64,000 bases of DNA from Planctomycetota bacterium (GTDB lineage: Bacteria; Planctomycetota; B15-G4; SIAN01): positions 1 to 64,000 of the forward strand of contig JANQQL010000017.1 in NCBI GenBank assembly GCA_028289345.1, given 5' to 3'. The position numbers and the translations under genes were made by a program. Numbering within the stretch: the first letter of the stretch is position 1; the number at the start of each line of letters is the position of its first letter. Below are positions 18,190 through 25,220 of this stretch, piece by piece. The notes beneath the pieces are model-generated. The model worked only from the letters and a program-made list of their open reading frames with translations. It was not told where the DNA came from and did not search any database.

Positions 18190-18590
18190 CGAAAGGCTAG
18201 GCCTGGAGGATTCACGACGACCGTCGCAAGGATGATTCGTCGCGGGGCTGGCGGCCGTCACGACCGCAAGCCAAGGGGACGAATTGCTGAAGGATTTTTG
18301 TTCATGGGCAGGCGGCCTTCGTGAGGCATCCGTGTTAAGGGATCACCACTAAGGGCCGCTCCTTCCTTTGCGACTCTCGTGACTCATGGCGTTTTCCCCG
18401 ACTGGTCGATACCTAGCAGGCCGTGGAAGAAGTCTTTCGGCGCCCGATCGGACCTTTTCGCCTCCGTCCTCGAATCCTCGACGAATCCATCGATTCGCCT
18501 GCGGTTCGACTCCTCGGCGGAAACGAAAATCTCTCGATCGGCCATCCGAGGCGCTTTTCAACGGCCTGCTAGTCGGGGGAACTTGGAACC
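18190..18590. other. Intergenic region holding a family A palindromic element
   Basis: No gene is seen. The right part (18413-18572) is the family A element described separately. At 18202-18231 a 30-base stretch starting CCTGGAGGATTCAC matches 25161-25190 at 25 of 30 positions and resembles the left end of the family B element at 31181. It may be an eroded copy. Confidence 0.45.
18413..18572. repeat. Family A interspersed palindromic element, copy 1
   Basis: A 160-base element bounded by CTAG. The left end CTAGCAGGCCGTGGAAGAAG and the right end, read on the other strand, CTAGCAGGCCGTTGAAAAGC form imperfect terminal inverted repeats identical for the first 12 bases. The interior (CGGACC, TCGGCGGAAACG, GATCGGCCATCCGAGG) is shared with 39274-39421. 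No coding capacity. It fits a MITE-like or REP-like element. Confidence 0.7.
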
Positions 18591-20438
18591 ATGGGCCGGC
18601 GTCAAGCCACACACTCACGCATCAAGATCATCGTCACCGGACTCTGCGCCGTCGCGTTGTTGATCGCCGGCGGGGTCTTGGCGTTTGCGGACGCGCCGGT
18701 CGATTTGCCGTTGTCGTTCGATGCTTCGGATCGAGCCCAGAGTGAACTGCTCGTCACTTGGCTGGAGGGACGTCGGCAAGGATTGTATCTCGTTCTCGGG
18801 GCGACCTTCGCCCTTGCGGTGGTGGTGGGAGTTCTCTTGAAATCCTCGGCTCACTCCGATCTCCGCAATGCCATGGAATCTGCGGAGCAAGTGGCTGAGA
18901 GGAGGTCCAAGTTCCTCGCCACGATGAGCCACGAACTCCGGACGCCGATGAATGGCGTGATCGGCATGGCGGATCTCCTTGCGGACACCGGGCTAGACCC
19001 TGAACAGCGGGAGATGCTGGACACTCTGCGGCTCTCGGGAGAGCAGCTCCTGGTGGTGATCCAGGATGTGCTCGACTTCTCCAAAATTGATGCGGGGAAA
19101 GTCGAACTCGAAGACTTCGAGTTCAACCTTCTGGACGTGGTCGAGGATGTTGCCGAGATGTTCTCGATGCGTCGCAATGCGAAGCGCGTGGCCTTTCACC
19201 AATGGATCGACTCCCGAGTCCCGATCTTGGTTCGGGGGGATGGTGCGCGACTCAAACAGGTGCTGATCAACCTGGTCAACAACTCGACCAAGTTCACCGA
19301 ATCGGGAGAAATCGCGCTTTCCGTGGGGCTCGCCCAGGACCAGGATCGCCAAGCGGTCGTTCAGTTCTCCGTCTCCGACACCGGGATCGGCATTCCCAAG
19401 GATCGGCAGGCTCGTTTGTTCCAGTCCTATGAGCAGGGTTCCTCGTCCACGGCTCGTGAGTACGGGGGCACGGGACTCGGACTCACCATTTGCCACCGGT
19501 TGGTTTCGTTGATGGGCGGATCCTTGCGGGTCGAGAGTGCCGAAGGTCAGGGCGCGACGTTTTCCTTCGATTTGACTCTCGAGAAACAGGGCCGGCCTCA
19601 GCCTCCGCCGCTACAGCTTGCCGTTTCCCAAGACCCGCCGAGAATCTTGCTGCTGCAACAAGATCCCCGGGGCGCGAGCATTCAACGAGCTCGCTTGGAA
19701 GGATGGGGGGCCGTGGTCGAAGTCGTGACCGAGGCCGAGATCGCCGAGCAGGTGGTGTCGGAGCGGAGTTTCGACTGCCTGCTCATCGACTCCGGAGCAG
19801 CGGGGATCGATGTGGCTGCAGTGGCGGGTCGGATTGCCGAGTCTTCTCCATCACTGCCGCAGGTGGTTCTGGCGGACGCTCGGGAAGTTCGTGGACTGCG
19901 TGCCGAGCTTCGATCACATTGTCGATATGTGTTGCGAAGCCCCGCGCGCACCACCTTCTTCTTCGACTGTTTGAAAGACGCCTTGTTTGCAGGAAGCGAG
20001 CGGGAGGTGTCGAGACCGGTCTCCGGAAGAGACACCAAACGCGATCACGGACTGCGTCTCTCGATCCTGCTCGTCGAGGACAATCCGATCAACCAGGTCG
20101 TGGCAGCGAAACTGGTTCAACGTCTCGGGCATGCTGTCGAGGTCGCCCATCATGGCCAGGACGCGCTCGAGAGAATCCAGCAGGCCCAATACGACGTAGT
20201 GCTCATGGACTGTCAGATGCCGGTGATGGATGGCTTCGAAGCGACCCGGCGAATCCGCAACGGGGAGGCCGGCCCGCAGTCCCGCGTCCCGATTGTCGCG
20301 ATGACTGCCAATGCTCAGCAGGGGGCTCGGGACGAGTGCCTCGCGGCCGGGATGGATGACTACCTCACCAAGCCCGTTCGCTTCGAGAACCTCTCGACTT
20401 TGCTCGACAAGTGGGCGCTGGCGGAAGTGACGATCTGA
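18591..20438 (+). CDS. Hybrid sensor histidine kinase with C-terminal receiver
   Basis: A 615-residue protein. Two membrane spans at residues ~11-33 and ~63-84 enclose a short (~30-residue) extracytoplasmic loop too small for a known sensor domain. HisKA: phospho-acceptor His in FLATMSHELRTPMNG (residue ~118). HATPase: N-box LINLVNNSTKF, G1 VSDTGIGIP and G2 YGGTGLGLT. Residues ~350-460 look like a degenerate receiver (ILLLQQDP, then LLIDSG, with no Lys-Pro). The last domain (~485-605) is an intact receiver with LLVEDNPINQ, phospho-Asp in VLMDCQMPVMDG, and TKP. The predicted output is a phosphorelay to an unseen Hpt protein. No partner regulator is adjacent. Confidence 0.92.
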   Translation: MGRRQATHSRIKIIVTGLCAVALLIAGGVLAFADAPVDLPLSFDASDRAQSELLVTWLEGRRQGLYLVLGATFALAVVVGVLLKSSAHSDLRNAMESAEQVAERRSKFLATMSHELRTPMNGVIGMADLLADTGLDPEQREMLDTLRLSGEQLLVVIQDVLDFSKIDAGKVELEDFEFNLLDVVEDVAEMFSMRRNAKRVAFHQWIDSRVPILVRGDGARLKQVLINLVNNSTKFTESGEIALSVGLAQDQDRQAVVQFSVSDTGIGIPKDRQARLFQSYEQGSSSTAREYGGTGLGLTICHRLVSLMGGSLRVESAEGQGATFSFDLTLEKQGRPQPPPLQLAVSQDPPRILLLQQDPRGASIQRARLEGWGAVVEVVTEAEIAEQVVSERSFDCLLIDSGAAGIDVAAVAGRIAESSPSLPQVVLADAREVRGLRAELRSHCRYVLRSPARTTFFFDCLKDALFAGSEREVSRPVSGRDTKRDHGLRLSILLVEDNPINQVVAAKLVQRLGHAVEVAHHGQDALERIQQAQYDVVLMDCQMPVMDGFEATRRIRNGEAGPQSRVPIVAMTANAQQGARDECLAAGMDDYLTKPVRFENLSTLLDKWALAEVTI

Positions 20439-20455
20439 GTTTCGGGCGAATGGTC

Positions 20456-20558
20456 CTCGCCCGATCTGGGCGAACTGCTCGGTGAAAACCGCCGTCGTTC
20501 TCGTCGGAAGCAACTTTGACTCACTCTCGTTACGGCCTTCATGAGTCTTCCGGGCGAG
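20456..20558. repeat. Family B interspersed element, copy 1 (truncated)
   Basis: About 103 bases starting 18 bases after the histidine kinase stop. It shares CTGCTCGGTGAAAACCG with 31298-31318, then TTGACTCA and the end block; read on the other strand the right end is CTCGCCCGGAAGACTCATGA. Only the right part of the longer element at 31181-31385 is present. It lies between convergent genes. Confidence 0.6.
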
Positions 20559-20609
20559 GAGCCAAGGTTCCTTCGGGCGACATTTTGAGAGATCGGTCGC
20601 CAACGAACC

Positions 20610-20639
20610 ACGGGGCACCCGCCGATGCGGGCGCCCCGT
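20610..20639 (-). terminator. Terminator-like hairpin after the 20688-21386 gene
   Basis: ACGGGGCACCCGC and GCGGGCGCCCCGT flank the loop CGAT, making a 13-base-pair stem with one mismatch. It lies ~50 bases beyond the stop of the minus-strand gene, in a convergent gap. There is no clear T tract on either side. Confidence 0.5.
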
Positions 20640-20687
20640 AGCCAATTGCTCGGAAATCCGGGAGCGACTGCCAGATTTCAGAATTCG

Positions 20688-21386
20688 TCAACGAAAGTTC
20701 ACGACGACGTCGTTGCTGATGAGAATGCCATTCTCGCCGCGGGCAAAGGTTCGAAGGGTGATGCTGGTGCCGGACAGCTCGCGGTCGACGGCGGCGCGGA
20801 GAGACCATTGTCCCTCCTTGTCAAGACGACCGAGAGCCAGCGGTGCGAACAGTTTGGCGCCTGCGAACTCGACCACGTAGACCCCGGCGCGCGCGCCTGG
20901 TTCGCGGGCCGCAGCGCTCACGACTTCCATCTCCGCGCCCGTGCGGACGTCGCGGGTGGAGGCTTCGAGCACCAGTGGCTGAACCAAGAAACCCGGTTCA
21001 CTGACCGCGACAAAGTCCTCGTCCCCCTTGTTGTCCTGAACCACACGAATGCGAACCGCGGAATCGCGCAGCTCCGGAACCTCCCAGGAGAACTTGTAGA
21101 CTGCTCCCTTGGAGATGTCTGGTGCCGGCACGTCGATGGCAATCTTCTGCCAAGGTCCGCGCGGCCCGTCCACGGAGTAGTACAGATCGAAGTTCTCGGT
21201 CAGCCGTTCCCCAGTGATCATCCACTCGATCGAACACTGGGATCCGACGTCGAACGCCCCACCGTGAGGCGACATCAACTCGACCTCCGCGCTCGCCAAA
21301 CCGCCTCCTCCCACGACTGCCAGCGAGGTGGTGATCGTGGCCAGCCAAGCACGCGGGTGCCGGCGGGCCGTTCTTCCAAGCGCCAT
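20688..21386 (-). CDS. Secreted protein with Kre9/KNH-like N-terminal domain
   Basis: A 232-residue protein with an Arg-rich start and signal peptide ending around GGGGLASA (residue ~33). The first mature domain (VELMSPHGGAFDVGSQ, then SIEWMITG, FDLYYSVDGPRGPW, and AVRIRVVQDN) has the pattern of the Kre9/KNH1-like (PF10342) beta-sandwich. The remaining ~110 residues form a second beta-rich part without recognised motifs. No catalytic residues are seen. It is convergent with the histidine kinase and has no operon partner. Function unknown; probably an exported structural or adhesion protein. Confidence 0.62.
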   Translation of the reverse strand: MALGRTARRHPRAWLATITTSLAVVGGGGLASAEVELMSPHGGAFDVGSQCSIEWMITGERLTENFDLYYSVDGPRGPWQKIAIDVPAPDISKGAVYKFSWEVPELRDSAVRIRVVQDNKGDEDFVAVSEPGFLVQPLVLEASTRDVRTGAEMEVVSAAAREPGARAGVYVVEFAGAKLFAPLALGRLDKEGQWSLRAAVDRELSGTSITLRTFARGENGILISNDVVVNFR

Positions 21387-21694
21387 GAGTCTTTCCTTTT
21401 GTCATCCCGGGTCGCGGCGGTACCGGCCGTACGAAGGCTGTCCCGCATGGAGCGACCCCTCTCTCAGCCCCATTCCTCGACTAAGGGACCGGCGTTTGGG
21501 AGAACAACCCTCAGGAAAACGTTGCTGGAAACACAAGTCGCGCAAACGCCCTGGGAGCAGGATTCAAGGCGAGACATTTTTGACCGTGCGAGTTGACAAC
21601 GGCCGAACGCGAGAGGGGAGTTACCGATGGACCTGCGGGCCAATTCTCTGGCGGAAACGGGAGTGTTGCGATCGGCGGTCCGAGTCTTCGAGCA
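21387..21694. other. Intergenic region between two minus-strand genes
   Basis: About 308 bases lying upstream of the 20688-21386 gene and downstream of the PQQ-propeller gene. No gene, clear hairpin or repeat was recognised. Confidence 0.35.
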
Positions 21695-23665
21695 TCAACG
21701 GGGTTCGTGGGACGAAGAGGTCGAATCGGCGGCTTCTTGCACCAGGGAACGGATCTCGTCTGGCATTGTGAAGAGCGTCGGACCCACATCATCAAAGACC
21801 ACCTCATCAGTGCGATAGACCGATTCGATTCCTGTTTCCGGATCGAAGATGTAGCGCCGAGTGGGGAGTCGTCCGTCGCCGAAAGGGCGGTAGTCTCCAA
21901 GGATCGTGAGAGTCTCGTGTTCCGCGTCATGACCGCGAAGCAGGCCGGTGACCACGTCGAAGTACAGGTTTCGTTCACTCCCTTCCCGGGTGAGGCCCTC
22001 CACCTGCCAGCAGCGGTGGTCCGCGAAGTCGACCACCCCCTGGGTGTTCAAGGACTCATACCGCGCGACGTCGGTGACGGAGCCCAGGGAGCCTCGGCCT
22101 TGAATCTCACGGAGAGCGTTTCCTTCGAGTAGCTTGTTGCCGCGGAACGGGTTGATCTCCCATCCGTGCTCGCCGTCGAAGTACTTGTGAATCTCTCCCT
22201 CTCGGAATCCCGGAGCTTCGATCATCTCGTGCCATTGACCGGTGGCGAGGTGGTCGATGCGGAACCGTTCCCCGGTGAAGCCGACGGAACGCATCTCGAA
22301 CTGTCCGAGGAAGCTCACCGCCTTCCTCGCGGCATAGTCGTCGGCACCGGTTTGCTTGCGATGGGCGGCAAGCAGGGTCGAGGCGGGGGGAAACGACTTT
22401 GGATTGGGGTGCGATGGGTCGGAAGAGCCTGCGGTCTGGGAAGATCGGGACCGGTGATCCCAGCAAGTCAGATCACCCAAGCTGTTCCGGCAGTAGACCC
22501 GCCCATCCGCAAGAACCGGAGCGGTCCAGTAGGTGCCTCCGGACAGCACTTGTTGGCGACTTTGTTCGTCGAAGCGCTCCGAGGTGGCGGGTGCCACGAT
22601 CAACTCGCCTCGAGAGGTCAGGACCAACATCCGGTTGCCGGCAATGGACAGAGCGCCATTGCCAAGGCCGCGCACTCGCCAACGTTCCTCTCCTTGCAGA
22701 TCGACGCACTTGAGCATGGACTCGTCGAAGCCGTAGAGCAGGCCGTCATGGAGCACGCAACCGGCCATCTTGGTGCGCATGGTTCGGCGCTCCCAGATCG
22801 GTTCCAAGGAGTTGCCGGTGAATTGCAACAAGGTGCAGCCATGGTCGTAGGCTGACGAGATGAATAGATGATCGCCCCGCGTTACCAAGGGAGTTGCCGC
22901 ATTCACTGCGCCCCGTCCCTTCCTCCAGGGGTGGAATGCCAGCTCGGTCCCGTTCGCAAGCTCTCGAACGGAAAGCCCTGATTGAGAAAACACAGCGAGC
23001 AAGTCTCTGTTCGAGCCGAAGACCGTTGGCGTGGAGTACATCGCGTGCCGATCTTCTGCGCTGGCCCACCGCTGGCTGCCATCCTGCTTGTCGAGTGCCA
23101 CGACGCGCGACTGGCACAGGATGATCAGGTCACCCATCACGACCGGCGAGGCGGCAAAGCCGTAAGGCTTGTTCTGAACGCCGAGTTCCTCGTTGATTGG
23201 CTTCGACCATCGTCGCTTGCCGGTCCGACTTTCCAAACAGTGCAGCGTTCCTTCCCGGTCGTGGAGGTAGACGAGATCCCCATCGATCGTTGGCGTGGTC
23301 AGCGCGCCACCGCTGTGATCCATGTTGTAGATCTCGATCGGGTAGGAGTAAGACCAGAGTTCCTCTCCGGTGCTCGCGTCCAGGCAGAAGAGAGTGTCGA
23401 GTTCTTCCTCGACGAAGTGTCCGCTGACAAAGAGCCGGCCCTCGGCAATGGAGGGGCATCCGTAGCCGAGTCCGACATTGCTGGTCCAGGTCCTGGTGCC
23501 GTGGACGGCCCAGTCCGTTTCCGTCGAGATTCCGGTTTGCTCGGGACCGCGGAACTGATTCCAGTCCGAAGCATGAACCCATTCGACGACCAATGCCGCG
23601 ACGGCAAGGGCCACGATTTGTCGGGGAACCGCAGACCGACGACATCGAGTGAGCGAAGGTGACAT
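21695..23665 (-). CDS. Secreted PQQ-type beta-propeller fused to a LolA-like domain
   Basis: A 656-residue protein. I chose the ATG at 23665 (MSPSLTRCRRSAVPRQ), preceded by an AGAAGG site; the longer N-terminus from 23746 has no support. A signal peptide ends near VEWVHASDW. Residues ~40-420 are PQQ-like propeller blades: WNQFRGPEQTGI opens the fold, followed by repeated DASTGEELWSYSY, ESRTGKRRWSKP and DKQDGSQRW blade motifs. Residues ~440-650 form a different beta domain resembling outer-membrane lipoprotein-sorting (LolA-like) modules (GQFEMRSVGFTGERFRI, then YFDGEHGWEINPFRG and YFDVVTGLLRG). No haem site or PQQ ligands were identified, so an enzymatic role is uncertain. The combination suggests a periplasmic scaffold or lipid-handling protein. 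Confidence 0.78.
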   Translation of the reverse strand: MSPSLTRCRRSAVPRQIVALAVAALVVEWVHASDWNQFRGPEQTGISTETDWAVHGTRTWTSNVGLGYGCPSIAEGRLFVSGHFVEEELDTLFCLDASTGEELWSYSYPIEIYNMDHSGGALTTPTIDGDLVYLHDREGTLHCLESRTGKRRWSKPINEELGVQNKPYGFAASPVVMGDLIILCQSRVVALDKQDGSQRWASAEDRHAMYSTPTVFGSNRDLLAVFSQSGLSVRELANGTELAFHPWRKGRGAVNAATPLVTRGDHLFISSAYDHGCTLLQFTGNSLEPIWERRTMRTKMAGCVLHDGLLYGFDESMLKCVDLQGEERWRVRGLGNGALSIAGNRMLVLTSRGELIVAPATSERFDEQSRQQVLSGGTYWTAPVLADGRVYCRNSLGDLTCWDHRSRSSQTAGSSDPSHPNPKSFPPASTLLAAHRKQTGADDYAARKAVSFLGQFEMRSVGFTGERFRIDHLATGQWHEMIEAPGFREGEIHKYFDGEHGWEINPFRGNKLLEGNALREIQGRGSLGSVTDVARYESLNTQGVVDFADHRCWQVEGLTREGSERNLYFDVVTGLLRGHDAEHETLTILGDYRPFGDGRLPTRRYIFDPETGIESVYRTDEVVFDDVGPTLFTMPDEIRSLVQEAADSTSSSHEPR

Positions 23666-24065
23666 GAGGATTGCCTTCTCGAGGACATGAGGGAGCGGGC
23701 TTTCACGCACAACTTCGTGCACTCTATCTCGTGGAGCAGCTCGCATGCAGAGAAGTGACGCTCCGGATCTCTGTCGAGCAACGTGGTGAAAGCGATGGGT
23801 GCGTCACTCACGGGATGATCTCGAAAGCTGGCTCCCGAATCCTTCACGCGAATGACCACTTGTTCGGGAGCCAGAAGGTCATTTCCCCTCGGAGAGCTGG
23901 ATCTTTTCGCCGCGTCGGCCTACGCAGATGCGAGTGTCAAAGACAGTGGCGTCGTCTTCTTCTGGCCCGGACCTTTGACACGGACATCGTCCCAGCCGAC
24001 TCTGCTTTCGGATCCGAACGCGCGACCGACCGACTGCTTGGGCTTCTGAAAACCGGGAGGCCGAT
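23666..24065. other. Intergenic region with a 12-base inverted repeat
   Basis: About 400 bases between the AraC gene's end and the PQQ-propeller gene's start, both on the minus strand. No convincing gene. CTGGCTCCCGAA at 23828-23839 and TTCGGGAGCCAG at 23863-23874 are perfect inverted repeats with a 23-base spacer. This could terminate the AraC gene or act as an operator for the propeller gene. Confidence 0.45.
23828..23874. repeat. Perfect 12-base inverted repeat
   Basis: Arms CTGGCTCCCGAA and TTCGGGAGCCAG separated by 23 bases. It lies ~190 bases past the AraC stop and ~165 bases before the PQQ-propeller start. No poly-T follows, so terminator and operator roles are both open. Confidence 0.5.
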
Positions 24066-25001
24066 TCAAGCGCTCATTCCCGGAAACACCGGGGGCTCCG
24101 CGGCAGTCAGGAAACGACGAGCGTCGCGCGGCGAGAATCCGATGGTGCGACGAAAGGACGACGCCAGGTGTGCTGGGTTGCAGTAGCCTTGGATGCGGGC
24201 GATCTCGGCCAACTTTGACGCGTTGCCGGTGAGCCGATCGAAGACGGCGCCGACTCGAAGGCGGCGTGCATACTCTCCGATCGAGATTCCCATCTCGCGT
24301 TTGAACACCCGGCAAAGGTGAGCCGGAGACGACGCCACCGCGGTGGCCAGCTCCGAGAGGTCGAGAGGGCGCTGATGGGACGCGTTCAGGTATTCTCGGG
24401 TTCGCTCGACCAAGCGACGGTGATAGACCCGCGTGTCCGGACGGCGACGCCTCCTCTGCTGCTGTTCGATTGGCTGGAAGACTCTTTCGAAGACGTCGAA
24501 CGACAAGCTCTCGATGGTCAGGGGGTCGGTGGCCAGGCCTTGTTGTCGTCGATGCAGGAGAATGAGCTGGCGGAACACCAGGCTCACCGGCTCCGAAGGG
24601 AGAAGGGCAAGTGGGCGATGGCGCAGTGTTCGCTCGGCGCGGGCTCTATCCAAGAGTTCGTAGGCGATCTTGTCGCGAAACGCGAACGTCCAGCCGCTGT
24701 CGTGGAATCCCCAGGGATGCAGAGATCGGTAAGTGAATCCGGCGCCCTGCACGGCGACCGTGGCGGGGTCCAGGATCGACTCTCGGCCTCCCTCCCGAAT
24801 GCGGCAGGCACCAGTTTGGAGCATCTTGATCGTGAAGTCTTTTTGGGTGCGTTCGCTGCGCATCGACTGACTGTCTCCGAGACAGCGCCACCAGGCGACT
24901 TCCACCAGGGGAGAACTGAGGACCACTTTCCAGCGAACACACTCGGAGTCCAAGAGGTGGCCGTCGGCGAGAACGGGAAGAGAAGCCGGCTTGTCGGACA
25001 T
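24066..25001 (-). CDS. AraC-family transcriptional regulator
   Basis: A 311-residue protein. I chose the ATG at 25001 (MSDKPASLPVLADGHLL) over 25052 because the extra residues are Pro/Gly-rich and featureless. The N-terminal ~150 residues form the cupin-like ligand-sensing half (DFTIKMLQTGACRIREGG). After an Arg/Gln-rich linker, the C-terminal ~100 residues carry the double helix-turn-helix of AraC/XylS proteins: LSELATAVASSPAHLCRVFK, then EIARIQGYCNPAHLASSFRR and IGFSPRDAR. It starts 219 bases from the divergent arylsulfotransferase gene, which it may control. Confidence 0.9.
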   Translation of the reverse strand: MSDKPASLPVLADGHLLDSECVRWKVVLSSPLVEVAWWRCLGDSQSMRSERTQKDFTIKMLQTGACRIREGGRESILDPATVAVQGAGFTYRSLHPWGFHDSGWTFAFRDKIAYELLDRARAERTLRHRPLALLPSEPVSLVFRQLILLHRRQQGLATDPLTIESLSFDVFERVFQPIEQQQRRRRRPDTRVYHRRLVERTREYLNASHQRPLDLSELATAVASSPAHLCRVFKREMGISIGEYARRLRVGAVFDRLTGNASKLAEIARIQGYCNPAHLASSFRRTIGFSPRDARRFLTAAEPPVFPGMSA

Positions 25002-25220
25002 GGGGAGACCGGGGTTGAAGTTCGGTGCGGGCGGCCCCTCGGGGCCACGCAAACTGTTCTAGCTCAGTTCAACGAGCGCTCCCGCGATCTGTTGGCACAA
25101 GTGAGCAAGGGAGTGAAAGTTCGACTGGAAAAACCGGCCTCGGCATGGAAACGTGCGGCGCCGGGAGGATTCATGAGGACCGTTGCGAGGCGCCTCCCCG
25201 GGGCCAACGAAGGAAATGCA

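Noticed and set aside
24318..25220. N-terminal extension of the arylsulfotransferase/DUF1080 protein by ~300 residues
   Set aside because: It lies opposite the AraC gene, and the signal peptide at 25221 with its ribosome site fixes the start.
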